Below are positions 46,435 through 59,442 of a stretch of 64,000 bases of DNA, piece after piece (positions within the stretch are counted from its first letter, which is position 1; the number at the start of each line of letters is the position of its first letter). The notes beneath the pieces are model-generated. The model had not been told where the DNA came from. It worked only from the letters and a program-made list of their open reading frames with translations, and ran no database searches. Source of the DNA: Megaleporinus macrocephalus (Eukaryota; Chordata; Actinopteri; Characiformes; Anostomidae). The stretch is from contig CM038726.1 of assembly GCA_021613375.1 (NCBI GenBank), positions 16,256,841 to 16,320,840 of the forward strand, given 5' to 3'. Position numbers and translations under genes: made by a program.

Positions 46435-47795
46435 ATACAGTATAATACAATAATACTCCACCATTTTCATTGGTGCAAAAGTGTTTCCTGCTTCCTTAAA
46501 CCTAAGTTGCCCAGTGTTGTCTAGCACAGCTAACTAGCTATGTATTTATTTTGTATATGTCAAGATAATTTGGATTTGTGAAATCATAGAGTTTAGCCAG
46601 AGTTTACTTAGCAACTACAATCAGTCTCTTCTGTGAGTTCATATATGTTTTAATGTGTTTGTGAGGACACTCAGAGATTTAGATGAGCCAATTCACATCA
46701 TGGCATCAGAGATTGTGTTTAGTGCAGTTTTGAAAAGCCATCTGCTGCTATTTATTAAAACGTCAGCTTTGGATTGGTCTGTATGGTAGACCTCACCATT
46801 AGCACCATAACCAGAAACACCTCTAATTCCCATGTTTGCTAAAAGCTGAGTCATTCCATTTGCTTGTTTGTGGTAGGAGCTAGTTGGATGGGATAAAAAG
46901 CACAGTGAATGAAAAGATTCTTTGCTGAATGGTCCAGACTATTCTTTGCTGAACAGTAGCTGAGCTCACTTGAAACAGATGTTGATGTTATGGTGGTGTT
47001 GCGTGGACTGTTCAATTGAGATTGACTTTAGTATTGTTTTAATTACATGATCTTGGCAGCAACCGTAGTAAGTAGGCCATAAAAAGTAAGCAAATGCACC
47101 TTTACTACATTTTTCCTTTCATTAGGCCATAACCTATTTGTTATAGGGTCCACTGGACACCAATTTTGAAATAACATCTAAACAATGGTAAAGTCTTAAC
47201 ATGTACTGCTCACTTTCCAGTAAATATACGGGACCTCATATGGAGAAACATGATGCATTGAAAAAAAATGTTTTTGTCATGAGAACCAGCCCATGTACAT
47301 ATTCAGCCTATAGCTCCACCCACTCATATTGAAGTTCTAGGGTGTGTTTTTATTGCTTTTCGAATGAGGCACAATTTAGGACAGCCCACAAGTGAACAAA
47401 GCCCATTCACATAGATCAGCCCTAAAGGTTAACCTGTTTCTCTTGAATAAAAAGCGGTAGGAAAGTGGTCAGACAGAAATGAATTATGGTACATGCTGGT
47501 ACATATTACATAATCTTGTTATGGGGGGTGGAGGTACAGTAGAGAAGATATAATTTTATTTTTTATCCATAAAAGACGAAATATTAATAAATATATATAT
47601 ATATATTTTTTAAAAACCCAGAAAATGTCTGGGTATATGTAAAAATGCTTGAGGCTATGACCTAATGGCCTGGAGCTAGTCACACCCGTGTGTTGCACAC
47701 AATGACACAACAATTATTTCTGAGCATATCAATGTTTACAATATGTGATCTGATTTGGGCACTTGTATTATATGGTTAATGCCATAAAATATCAC
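46435..47795. other. No gene seen
   Basis: AT-rich mixed sequence, no exon recognised. Confidence 0.45.
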
Positions 47796-47799
47796 TTAG

Positions 47800-47811
47800 A
47801 GAGAGAAAGAA

Positions 47812-47861
<50 letters not shown>
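47800..47861. repeat. (GA)n microsatellite
   Basis: GAGAGAAAGAAAGAGAGAAA leading into about 20 GA dinucleotides. Confidence 0.95.
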
Positions 47862-47864
<3 letters not shown>

Positions 47865-48128
47865 TTTCTTTGCATAAACAATTCTTTCGTAAGTGCTGCC
47901 CAGAGATCCTGCTCATTTCCCGACACTGCTCATAAAAGCCAATCACATTGTGAGCCATTAACCATCCATTAGTATGGGCCAATAGGTCAAATCAGCTAAT
48001 TTGCATATTAATTGGCCATCTCCAAAATGGGACATATGTACAGATATTAATTAAACGCTCATGGTTAATACACACCCACCAAACTAACAGGCACACGTAC
48101 TGTTAGAAAACCTTCAGACACCAGGATA

Positions 48129-48154
48129 AACACACACACACACACACACACACA
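48129..48154. repeat. (CA)n microsatellite
   Basis: Thirteen CA dinucleotides. Confidence 0.9.
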
Positions 48155-48159
48155 CCTCT

Positions 48160-49185
48160 GCACACACTCGCGCATTCTGGTCTGAGAGCAACGCAGCTTT
48201 AATTTCCCTCTTGTTATGTGAGGTGGATGATGAGCAAAGTCGGCGAATAGATTAACTGTGTGAAGCAGGTAATGAAATGATTGAATCTGTTCCAACACAG
48301 AAAACTCTATAATTAGGTAAATATATTACAATTACAGTTTTAGAACGCTAAACGTTTAGCAAGTAAGATTTTTCATTAAAAACCCGCAACATATTTAGCC
48401 AAATTAATATTACCTAATTGGTCACAGTTGAAGGAGCAATTTGCAGGAAGACTGTCAAATTCATACTCCAGACAAATAGGGTTTGCATAGAAATCACTTG
48501 CTAAATTCAGAAATTACACCTTTTTAAAGTACACTTATGTACTATGTGTTTTGGAATAGGTGGTTAAACATGTATTTATTTTCACAGGGCCCTTAATGGG
48601 GCCCCTAGGCAGCTTCCTCCGTTTTTTCTAGTGCAATAAAAAAGTCTCGCAGTCCTGAGGTCTCAAGCTCCCGAGGCCTGTTCTGCAAAACAGCCTGAGT
48701 TTGAGCAGCTCCTCCAACAATACGTCATTTGTTGACCTCTGTCTTATGATATTAAACAGAGACTGAGTTTGATAGACGTGTTTGCTAGTGTTCCTAGTTG
48801 GATGAAATGGTTTCAGCAAGCCGACAATAGCAGCATATTTCTAGGACCCAAAATAGTCAACTCATCTACTCAACCATTTGTTGTTAATGGTTTTATGCCA
48901 GCCATTAGAGTGAGTTTCATGTATATATCTTACTGGGATTTATTAATGATTAAAACTTTGAGGTTGTAAATTATTGCTTTTGTTTTTATCTGTTTTTTAA
49001 ATATAATTATACAATCACATAATCTTTATTACATACTAAGCTACACAATTCGTTACATTTACATTCTATTTTAATGTCTTCAAGTCGTCTCAATGAGCTA
49101 TAATTGAATTTAAAAAAATAGCACCATGCTCTTGTTATCACAAAGTTAAAGTTAAAGGTCATAATAAAGCATAGAGCAGCATTGG
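48160..49185. other. No gene seen
   Basis: AT-rich mixed sequence. Short frames only. Confidence 0.45.
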
Positions 49186-49189
49186 TATT

Positions 49190-49560
49190 AATTTTGTACG
49201 GTACACACTTACAAATATAATGTGTCTGATTGCGTTGATGACATAATAGTTTGTGCACAGTTTGTGTTGGTCACACCTCAGTGTCACTGCTGGACTGAGA
49301 ATAGTCCACAAACCAGCAACATCCAGCCAAGAGTGTCCTGTGGGCAGCATCCTGTGACCACTGATGGAAGACTAGAGAATGACCAACACAAACTATTCAG
49401 CAACAGATGAGCTATCATCTCTGCGTTTACATTGGAACAGATCTAAGGTGGTCTGTTAGAGTGGACAGTGAGTGGATCCAGTGTTTAGCAGTGCTGGGAA
49501 TGACCCACCACTCAATAATATCTGTTCTGTGGGGGTCTGTGTAGTGACTTTTATACAGGG
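49190..49560. mobile_element. Fold-back element, copy 3 (decayed)
   Basis: Contains CACACCTCAGTGTCACTGCTGG, GAGAATAGTCCACAAACCAG and AGAGTGTCCTGTGGGCAGCA, matching 1288-1375. Then come GATGAGCTATCATCTCTG, GTGGACAGTGAGTGGATCCA and AATGACCCACCACTCAATAA, matching copies 1 and 2. The left arm is mostly lost. Confidence 0.65.
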
Positions 49561-49569
49561 ACTGTTTAC

Positions 49570-50196
49570 ATACAGTTTTTATAATGAGATACAATGTTTA
49601 TTCCAAGAATGTATTCCAGATTACAGGAAGATAACACACCAAAACATGGGTATGGTTGGGTCAGTTTTATATAATTAATTAATGATTAATCATTAATGAA
49701 CCATTCTGAATGGTTCCTTCTCATTTGTTTTTATGGATACTACAAGTGTTCATCCAATCAGACACTGGAAAGGCCTATAATGAATATATGAAGAGCGCCA
49801 ACTTGCTAGTGATATTACAGGGGAATATTAATGCCAGTGAGGATGTAATTTTCTAGTAGTATGATGTGCTAGTGTAGCCTTCTAGCAAGACATGATAATT
49901 AACCTTAAGTAACATCAGTTCTGTGATGTTTCTGCTGTTAAATAGGTCATAAACAATTAAACAACTTTATAAACCTTTAAACAAGGACACCTTTATAAAC
50001 AAGAGACCATTATGGATTCCAGGGTTTAAAAATGTGGTTGTAAACACTTAAATATTTAGCTTGGGTTACATATATTCAGCTTGAAGTTACCTTGGATAAC
50101 CTAGTTGATCATGATATAATACTTATAAACAATTCAGGATTCAGACCTTAAATATTTACACATTTGTAGTGAGGCTCTCTCTTTTTTCTCTTTCAC

Positions 50197-50228
<32 letters not shown>

Positions 50229-52030
50229 CTAGGTAAATACACTATATGCTTTATATAAAAGTGTACATATATACTAAATATGAAGCCCAATTTAAAACTA
50301 TAGTTCTACATTACTTCTCTCGTGTGCTTTAAAAATATAATACCACATGTGTTTTTGGAAGAGCTAAATATCCTTGATTAGGGCCCTTTGATCCAGGCTG
50401 GCTAACAATTTGCAGATATACTTGGGAACTTTACTGTGAAAAGCCTGGGACATTAGCACCAGTAGCTGAAAATCGATTCATGGTTTCTCTGGTAGCCAGT
50501 ATAGAGAGGCAAGTACTTGACTAATGATCATTACATCTATTTGAGAAGACACACTGCGTGAAAATAGAAAAATAGAGAACCCTTTCATTCTGATTGCTAT
50601 AAGCTATAAGTGTTGCACAGCTGCAGATGTTCAAAAACAGCCCAAACTACTAACTTTAGGAAGTAGGCATCCTCAAAACTTGTTTGTCAGCTCTGGTAAC
50701 GTATCGCGTTCCTTTGTAGGCATTGGTTTTTACTTAAACATGTTTTTAAAAATGCGAAAGCATGTTGGGCAGACTAGAGAAGTGCTTTTCCATTGCTGTA
50801 CGTGTTACCCCACAGACAGCAATTAAAAAGAAGCGCTCTTGAGAGAGTTCGAAGCACCGTGGTCTCAACGCCCCCTTAGGGAACCCAAAGTGGGTCTTCA
50901 AAGAAGGCTTTTTGGCACCCTTACCACTGAGAATCAGCAGCACTAGCGTTCGTTTAATAGTAGAATAAATGTAATTCATGATCACACAGTCTGAGACTTG
51001 ATGATCCCTTAGGGTTTTTGCAATCAAACATTATCACATGTACCATATGAGGAGACATCTGTCGGGTAGCATCTGGGAGACAGAGAGGGAAAGAGCGATG
51101 GATCGATGGTTAGTGCACCTGCATCTATTCTTCTTTCTCTTTTTCTTGCCTCGTCAGGCTACGCTAGGCTAATTGCTTCCAGGGTGCTTTTAAAACTCAC
51201 TCTCACTCCTGATTAACAGTTGTGCTGATGATTATGATAGGGCTAATGCCACCCCGTCCCCATCCTCCCTCTCACTCTTTGTCCTTATCCTTTGCTCCAC
51301 TTAGTTCTCATTATCATGTCCATATCATCATCTTTATCTCTTTTATCTCCATCTTTCAGTCCACGTGCCTCGCTCTTATCGATAAATCTTACTTTGCTTG
51401 GACGTCCTTCTCCAACATTCTTTCTGTTCCTACACTTTTTCTTTCCCTTGTACCCCCTTCCTTTCATGTCTTCTATTATAAGAGTACTGCTGGAGATATA
51501 ATTGGACAGAGCATTTTTTTGTCCAATCCAAAATGGTTAATCAAATGTACTTTCAAGATTAGAATGTTATTAGTGTATAAATTTGAATGCAAATAAAAAT
51601 GCATTCGCTAAACATGTGATGCTCTTAAAAATCTGTTTTTGATATGGGCCATAAAATTTGACTAACATGACTACTGCTATGAAGCATCTAAGCATTTCAG
51701 CCTTGCATGGGTGTTTTAAAGTTTGTCATAGAAAGAAAGTTCATTACTGATATACTGTATATGGACTGGGAGCATGAACATATCCAACTTTAAAAGTGTC
51801 TCTTTTTTGGTATTTGGTTTCTGTGTTGTTGTGTTAAGAGCTTGATACTTCATTGTTATCATTACTACATGCTTTGCTTTATTCCTCTAGAACTACTAGA
51901 GTAAAATCCAACCTACCGATGAATTTGTCACATCCATCCAGAACTAAACACACTTTGTCTGTCATCAGTATATGATGTGTATCATCACTGTTTTAAATAT
52001 GGAACAACTGCGTGCAGCATAAAAAGGCAG
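49570..52030. other. No gene seen
   Basis: About 2.4 kb of non-coding sequence with a (TA)n run at 50196-50221. The 124-codon frame at 51222-51596 is low-complexity Ser/Leu/Phe-rich without a domain. Confidence 0.45.
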
Positions 52031-52034
52031 ATTT

Positions 52035-53640
52035 AAAATTTGTGTTGTGATTATGACCAATCACAGTCAGGGACTGGTCCTAGAGTGAATAATGCAGTGA
52101 TTAGGGACAGTGACAATCAGAGGGAGGTCTCAGAACAAACAATGCAGTGATTAGGACCAATCACAGTCAGGGGGAGGTTTCGGAACAAACATAACAGTTA
52201 TTTGGACCAATCACAGTCAGGGGCAGTCTCAGGACAAACAATGCAGTGATTAGGACCAATCACAGTCAGGGGCAGTCTCAGGACAAACGATGCAGTGATT
52301 AGGAACAATCACAGTCAGGAGGAGTTCTTAGAACAATGCAGTGATTAGGACCAATCACAGTCAGAGGGAGGTCTCAGAACTAACAATGCAGTGATTAGGA
52401 CCAATCGCAGTCAGGGGGAGGTTTCGGAACAAACATAACAGTGATTAGGACCAATCACAGTCAGGGGCAGTCTCAGGACAAACAACACAGTAAATAGGAC
52501 CAATCACAGACAGAGGGAGGTCTCAGAACAAACAGTGCAGTGATTAGGACCAATCACAGTCAGAGGGAGCTCTCAGAACAAATAATACAGTGATTAGGAC
52601 CAATCACAGTCAGAGGGAGGTCTCAGAAGAAATAATGCAGTGATTAGGACCAATCACAGTCAAGGAGAGGTTTCTGAACGAACATAACTGTGACTGGTCC
52701 TAATCACAGTCAGGGGGCAGTCTCAGGACAAACAATGCAGTGATTAGGACCAAGCAGCACAGTGATTAGGATCAATCACAGTCAGGGGGAGGTCTCAGAA
52801 CAAGCAACACAGTAAATAGGACCAATCACAGACAGAGGGAGGTCTCAGAACAAACAATGCAGTGATTAGGACCAGTCACAGACAGAGGGAGGTCTCAGAA
52901 CAAACAATGCAGTGATTAGGACCAGTCACAGTCAGGGGGAGGTCTCAGAACAAACAATGCAGTGATTAGGGACAGTGACAGTCAGGGGGAGGTCTTAGGA
53001 CAAACAATGCAGTGATTAGGGACAGTGACAGTCAGGGGGAGGTCTTAGGACAAACAATGCAGTGATTAGGACCAATCACAGTCAGGGGGAGGTCTCAGAA
53101 CAAACAATGCAGTGATTAAGGACAGTGACAGTCAGGGGGAGGTCTTAGGACAAACAATGCATTGATTAGGACCAATCACAGTCAGGGGGAGGTTTCGGAA
53201 CAAACGTAACAGTTATTTGGACCAATCACAGTCAGGGGCAGTCTCAGGACAAACGATGCAGTGATTAGGAACAATCACAGTCAGGAGGAGTTCTTAGAAC
53301 AATGCAGTGATTAGGACCAATCACAGTCAGAGGGAGGTCTCAGAACTAACAATGCAGTGATTAGGATCAATCACAGACAGAGGGAGGTCTCAGAACAAGC
53401 AACACAGTAAATAGGACCAATCACAGACAAAGGGAGGTCTCAGAACAAACAATGCAGTGATTAGGACCAATCACAGTCAGGGGGAGGTTTCAGAACAAGC
53501 AACACAGTGATTAGGACCAATCACAGTCAGGGGGAGGTCTCAGAACAAACAATGCAGTGATTAGGGACAGTGACAGTCAGGGGGAGGTCTCAGAACAAAC
53601 AATGCAGTGATTAGGACCAATCACAGTTAGGGGCAGTAAT
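52035..53640. repeat. 50-bp minisatellite with a CCAAT motif in each unit
   Basis: About 32 units of GCAGTGATTAGGACCAATCA, CAGTCAGGGGGAGGTCTCAG and AACAAACAAT. Variants are GGACAGTGACAG in place of GGACCAATCACAG, AGAGGGAGG, and GGACAAAC. A block with unusual variants (GGAGTTCTTAGAACAATGCAG) occurs twice, at about 52321 and 53287, showing an internal block duplication of about 0.97 kb. Confidence 0.95.
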
Positions 53641-53644
53641 GGGA

Positions 53645-54460
53645 GTAAATGGTGTGGTAATAAAGAATTCTGTTCAGCAAGCAATACACACTTTACCTTA
53701 CAAACTCAAAGCACTGCCATATATAAAGGCCATTTTGCTTTAAAGTCTAATTTCCATTTGAAGTACACTGCTGGCTTCAGACCAGTCGAACCAACCATGT
53801 TCCACCTATACATGCATTTGTAGAACTGTTTTATTTAGTTTTGACAGAACACTGATCTCTGGAGAACTTTATTTATTTATAATTATATGTAATGTTTTGA
53901 GCATGTTGGCATTTTCATCGTTGTTGTTTCCAGTCTGCCGTTCAACTTGACAGTGCAGCATTTTGAGGGAGAACTTGAAGTGGTGTAGTCAGGGATGCTC
54001 AATCCTGATCCTCACGATGTCCCACCCCGGAGAGCTTAGATTCAACACAATGAGGCTATGTGCAGACCGCAGGCCAATTGTATCTCAAATCAAATCTTTT
54101 GAGGCGACTGTCCATAAAGTTATTTCTAAGTGGTCTGATCAGATTTGTGTGTCTGGACAACACCATCCTATCTGCCTGGGTTGCTGTGGTAACGACGTTG
54201 GTGTCAGTAACTACGTACCAAGGCCAGTGACGTGGATTTCAAACACAAGTGCATGAGAGATAGATGTGCATCATCTTACCCGCCAAACCTTCACTCTGTC
54301 AAGTCATGGTTCAGAAGTCCTACTTTGTACCACACAAACTCATCGCGAGTGACGGAAACAGCACTTTTGAGTGGCCTGAGTGCATCCAGACTGAAACACT
54401 GAGACCTGAATGTGATTTGGACCCAATTCATCTGTTTTTGTTGTCCAGACAAGCAAAAAT
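53645..54460. other. No gene recognised
   Basis: Frames of 97 and 111 codons (53963-54256 and 54264-54599) lie in adjacent frames without splice context. The second overlaps a MITE. The sequence may be an unrecognised dispersed repeat. Confidence 0.4.
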
Positions 54461-54464
54461 CAAT

Positions 54465-54679
54465 ATATCGTCGCTGTCCAATGAAAAACGAGTATCTCCA
54501 AAATTGGAACTTTACAGCAGAGAACAAAAACATACTTTACTTTCAAAGTCAATGGAACTTACATTTTTTCCAAGCAATTTTTTTTTTTACTTCTATTAGT
54601 CCATTCATCCTGAAATTTTCACACAATGTAAACAACCATTTGGGTGTTCAATAAATGTAAAAAAACCTCAAAATTGACA

Positions 54680-54684
<5 letters not shown>
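54465..54684. mobile_element. TCGCTGTCC-family MITE, copy H
   Basis: Begins ATATATCGTCGCTGTCCAAT then GAAAAACGAGTATCTCCAAA. Interior TACTTTCAAAGTCAATGGAA, CATTCATCCTGAAATTTTCA and CACACAATGTAAACAACCAT. Its far terminus is replaced by the TA microsatellite that follows. Confidence 0.75.

Positions 54685-54762
<78 letters not shown>
54685..54762. repeat. (TA)n microsatellite
   Basis: About 39 uninterrupted TA dinucleotides directly attached to the MITE. Confidence 0.97.
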
Positions 54763-54764
<2 letters not shown>

Positions 54765-55302
54765 AAAAATAACTTTATTCAGGGATTGTTATTTGTGTTG
54801 ATATATATCCATATTTTAATACATGTATGTCTCTGTGTTAGTATTTATCTATATCAAGGCTGGGAATTTGAACAAGACCCTATTGCCTCACATTACAATG
54901 AATGGAATGATTAGCAACCTTGGGCAACTGACTATCAATGGATATTTATGGAGGTACTATACTCTATTCACAGTGCTTCAGAGCTGCTATCAACACTCGA
55001 AGAGCTACATTCAAAATAAAAGGGGGACCTTGCGAACAGTGGATTTGTGGGTGGAGCATGGACAGATCAATTCTAGGCAAAAAACAACCCATAGATATCA
55101 GCTGATAATAAGCTCTGCTGAGTAGCTGATTGTCAATGATTGTTGAGCAATATTTATGCAAACACTGAGTTAAAGAAGTCTTTTGGAATGCAAAGCCACT
55201 CCAGCTTTTCATTTTCTTTGCTCAGGTCATGGAGATAAAAGCCTTCACATGTTGTTACTCATCCCAACTCTAACATACATTTCTCTCTCTCTCTCCCTGC
55301 AG
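54765..55302 (+). other. Intron end upstream of the FIBCD1-like exon
   Basis: Non-coding sequence ending in the pyrimidine tract TTTCTCTCTCTCTCTCCCTG and AG at 55301-55302, a strong 3' splice site. The in-frame ATG at 55183 lies in this intron and is not a start. Confidence 0.8.
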
Positions 55303-55782
55303 AGAATGAGCTGCAGTTATCTGCTCTGCACCATCCTCCTGTTTGTGGCTGTTCTCCTTGCCGTCACTGTAACCGGCACCATCCTTTTCATGAACCACTA
55401 CCAAGCCCCGCCCATGTCCGACGGCCCGCCCCACATCACCACCAATCAGGACGAGGCCAATGCCCTGGTGACAGTTGAGAGGGGCGATGGGTCGCGCATC
55501 AACATCTTCATTGACCCCAACTGCCCAGACTACAACAGCAACTTCCTGCGGCTGGAGGGGGTGCAGACATCTCTGCTGCACTCCCTCACAGACCACGACT
55601 CGGACCTCAAGTCGGTCAAAGGTCAGGACCGGGCCTTGTTGGTCAACCTGGCTGAAGAAGTGGCCAAGCTTTCAGCCCATGCCGGCCAGCTGAAGATGGA
55701 CTATGAGTCTCTGAGGAGAGGACAAGGCAACCTGGGACAAGACCTCAACGCCCTGCAGACTGAGCAAGGGAGGCTTATACAG
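55303..55782 (+). CDS. fibcd1: Internal exon of a FIBCD1-like (fibrinogen C domain-containing 1) receptor
   Basis: FIBCD1 is a type II plasma-membrane receptor that binds acetylated compounds such as chitin through a C-terminal fibrinogen-like domain. This exon is 480 bases (160 codons), phase 0 at both ends, between CTCCCTGCAG and GTAGGC. It encodes a short cytoplasmic end (RMSCSY), one transmembrane helix (about residues 7-30, LLCTILLFVAVLLAVTVTG), then an extracellular stalk with ALVTVERGDGSRINI and IDPNCPD, followed by a heptad-like coiled-coil region ending LNALQTEQGRLIQ. These match the human FIBCD1 pattern as I recall it, including the conserved cysteine in DP-x-CPD. The cytoplasmic N-terminus and the fibrinogen domain exons were not found in the window. 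The ATG at 55306 is internal methionine rather than the gene start. Confidence 0.88.
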
Positions 55783-56370
55783 GTAGGCACACACATATCT
55801 ATGGAGTGGCCTTGAACCTGCACTTACTAGTCGTTTAATCAGAAACACCTACTGTGTAGATGCACTTTGTGGGTCTTTGGTTGCTGCATAATTTATTAGG
55901 CTCCCTCAGCTCCATCTGTTATTGAAAAAGGACCACCATAGGACCCCTGCTGACTAGATAGTTATTATTTATATGCTAACAGGCAGTTATATATATAGTG
56001 CAACAGTAATTTGTTATATCTGATATCTGATAGAGCTGCTAGGTATAGTAGTAACAGCTGGAGAACAGAAAGTAAGATCTGAGGTTTAACAGTGTTAACA
56101 GTGGTTAGGTGCACGTGGCCTTCACTATCTTTTAAGAACTACTTATTGATGATTTTAAGATGTTTATAACATAAGGAATAACCATTAATAAATTAGTGTT
56201 ACCTAATTACAAGAGTTGTTTTTTGTTAAGAGGTGCCAAGAATGGACCACCAAGCAAGGATATTGAGTGTTTGGTGGTTCTGTGGTCAGAAACGGCAGGA
56301 TCATTAACACAAGCAGTACAGAAAGATGAAGTTTTAATTGTTTTGTGCACCAACATGGTATTCCAACAAC
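55783..56370 (+). other. Start of the downstream intron
   Basis: Begins with the donor GTAGGC. It includes a single CGTTTAATCAGAAACACCTACTG fragment of the 42-bp repeat family near 55832-55855. No further exon recognised. Confidence 0.6.
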
Positions 56371-56373
56371 ATA

Positions 56374-56933
56374 CAGGGGTTGGACAATGAAACTGAAACA
56401 CCTGTCATTTTAGTTTGGGAGGTTTCATGGCTAAATTGGACCAGTCTGGTGGCCAATCTTCATTAAGTGCACATTGCAGAGTGTGAAGGTTCAATTAGTA
56501 GGTATGAGCAAAGTTTAGCTCAAAATATTACAATGCACAAAACATTATGGGACTAATTGTTGGTGCACGTCTTGCTGGCGCATCTGTGACAAAGACAGCA
56601 AGTCTTTGTGATGTATCAAGAGCCACTGTTGAAAGATTGGTTTGATGAACATGAAAGTGAAGTTGAACATCTGCCATGGTCTGCACACTCACCAGATCTA
56701 AATATTATTGAGCCACTTTGAGGTGTTTTGGAGAAGCGAGTCAGGAAACGTTTTCCTCCACCAGCATAGTGACCTGGCCACTATCCTGCAAGAAGAATGG
56801 CTTAAAATCCCTCTGACCACTGTGCAGGACTTGTATATGTCATTCCCAAGACCAGTTGATGCTGCAAAAGGAGGCCCTACATCACACTAATAAATTATTG
56901 TGGTCTAAAACTAGGTTTCAGTTTCATTCCCTG
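56374..56933 (+). mobile_element. Internally deleted Tc1-like transposon
   Basis: Left end CAGGGGTTGGACAATGAAAC and right end TTTCAGTTTCATTCCCTG are imperfect inverted repeats flanked by TA (56372-56373 and 56934-56935). On the + strand near 56548-56640 an N-terminal transposase piece reads GARLAGASVTKTASL. After a large internal deletion the C-terminal part resumes near 56690 with HSPDLNIIEPL, which carries the last catalytic region of the DDE family, interrupted by stops. Inactive, and unrelated in sequence to the elements at 19180 and 44900. Confidence 0.85.
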
Positions 56934-56939
56934 TAGATC

Positions 56940-59440
56940 TTTCTGATAAAGTGCCTAGCCAGTTAGCCAGCCACTGTAACTCTATGATTGTAAATGTGTA
57001 AAGTGCACCTATATAGTAGGTGTACTTGATTAACTGGTGACTCAGTGTAGCTCATAGTTTATCTTCTTAAGACCCGAGTACACCAACCAGACAAGTATGT
57101 TGTATGCGTTAGATTATTAGAAGAATGTACACCTTTCTCCCCCATTTTCAGCCTAGATTATTTGACTTGTAAATCATAGAAATTTAGGCACCCTTCTTGG
57201 TTGTCCAGTTGTTATACTCTGGTCATTATTAACCAAAAAACCTAAAATGAGCCTAGATTTGGTTGTTCTGCACTCTTATTTTCACAGGATTTTCAGTATT
57301 GCTATACTAATTTCCGATGTACCTACACTCCTCAACTACACCAGAATGAAAATGTCATGAACAGCTTCACTTCTGTTGCTGTCATGCAGTGACAATACAT
57401 AACTAAAGGGCCAGTAAAGTGGTCACTTACATCTAACAAGCCATTCATTCTGGTGTTGGCAGGAGGCATTAATATGAAATACAGGTCTTGTGTCAAAATA
57501 ATATGAAAAAGTTGGTGTAGTGACAAACACTTCACTGAAGAGTGGCATTTGTAAGGCTGCGAGCCACCTACATAATCCTATCTTGACAACTGACATACAC
57601 CTACAATAATGAAACCTTATTCTGAAGGCTACTGTAGTACTTTGGTAATAAAGTTTTTTTTTATATTAACTTTAAATGTTTTATTCATAGAAATCCAAGA
57701 CCTGAGTTGTCAAGAATAACCCCATAGCAGTAGCAGTGTTTTGCGTTAATGGATTATGTAGCTTTTTGTGCATGTAAACAGCCCAAGATACACTCCAGAA
57801 GGAGAAACCCTCTTCCACAGTAACCACTTTCTCAACTGCCTCAAACAACTTGCTAGAATTTCAGCCCTTTGCTCTGTTACAGGGTGACCTCATCAGGTAA
57901 CACAAACCTAATTGCCCGTTGGCATGCCCTGGTACAACACACAGGGAGCAAAAACATAACACCACACTAACTGGTCCTGCTCCAGTCTGGCTTGTGACGG
58001 TGGATCATGTCTACCAATTCGTTCTACCCTTTCTTTCAGGATCAAACTCAGCCTCAAACTGAATGGCAGAACTAACGCCGTTGTAAAAATAGCCACTGCG
58101 GGAGAGTGGTATATGGGGACTTGTAGCAGCTTGCCACACTAGTAGTTGACCAGTGAGAACAGAGTGGGCTAACTGACCAATGAAGCGATCGCTATAGAAG
58201 ACTGTGAGAGGACGGTCTTTTTTAATGTACCCATTTAGACTTAACAAATTTGGTCCACTTGGATAATTTGTGATGATTAAAAGTCAGAAAAAGGAATACG
58301 GCCTAAAAGACTTCAGCACCGCCCACAGTGTTTGGAAAGTGCCATAGTCGTTATGCGTGACGTAGGTGGTGGACAACAACGGTGGAAAATGCACTTACGG
58401 TAAAGCAAAATGATACATTGTTAAAGATATAATAAATTTAGATACTGGCAGCAAGCAAATGTTATCAAGAAAGACGACTTAATTAAAATAAATGAACAAT
58501 TTATTAACACATAATCTGCTGTAAGACACAAACGATAGAACCAACAGCTATTATTAAGCTGGACGGGGGGGGGGGGGGGGGGGGGGTGTGATTACGTATG
58601 AGGAGAAAGAATGTTGCTTCTTTGTTCTCTGAACAGAGACAGAAATGGCACCGATTTCAAACAGTGAAAGGTAGCGTTTGCGGGTGGTTCGCGAGCGAGC
58701 GTCACTGAATGTTAATGAGACCAGCTGACCCTTTGTTCTAGACAATGTTAGAACAAAGTCTGAGTTTAAAAATGCGTGTGATGCACTAAGACACATCATT
58801 AGCATATTCTTCTCTGATATCATGATGGTATGAGACCACATGCAAAGAGATCTGGGTTCTTTTATGCAGACAGCTGGGTTTAGATGATCTGGACCAATCA
58901 GGTTGCAGCCAGAAGCAACTTTGCAGAGTTTACAGACAACACTTTGCTCAGATATGTCTGTCTTACATGATGGATATTTTCCAAATATCCAAACTCAGCT
59001 GTTCTCACAGAATTCCCCTAAGTGGAATGTGGATAAGGAATTTTCACGGCTTGAAGAATGAGAGCTAATGCGTCATCCAGGTCGCTGGGAACAATGTCTG
59101 ATCTTCTGGATCCAGCTTAACTTAAGAGTACTGTTGAACAGTGGATGTCCAACTTTCACCAGCACTGCACAATGGCACAATCTCACGTGACATTTAAGTC
59201 CCACAGGAGCAAGATGGCTGCATTGTTCGAAGTCAGGCACTGAAGTTGCTCTTCATCTACTGCACTTGCCTGTGTGCCATCAGAACATCCCCCTCATTGG
59301 CTGGAGCCTCTGCTGACAGGCATGATATGAGTGTAATGTATGCTATGTTTAGGTTTTAAGAACTTTAGATCTGCTATCTCCTCGTTATGTCTCCCAAAGG
59401 GCAGCTCATGTTGCAGCTCTTCTGGCAGCTCATGTTTTTA
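56940..59440. other. No exon recognised
   Basis: About 2.5 kb of probable intron sequence. Frames under 100 codons. I looked for a continuation of the FIBCD1 coiled-coil stalk and saw none. Confidence 0.4.
58565..58586 (+). repeat. (G)22 homopolymer
   Basis: Twenty-two consecutive G. It could form quadruplex structure and is prone to length error in assembly. Confidence 0.95.
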
Positions 59441-59442
59441 CA

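Noticed and set aside
55183..55305. ATG at 55183 as the start of the FIBCD1-like protein
   Set aside because: The sequence before 55303 includes a polypyrimidine tract and AG acceptor, and the residues before RMSC do not fit the family.
57866..57898. CAG-to-GTAA interval as a further FIBCD1 exon
   Set aside because: It is only about 20 bases and encodes nothing resembling the stalk or fibrinogen domain.
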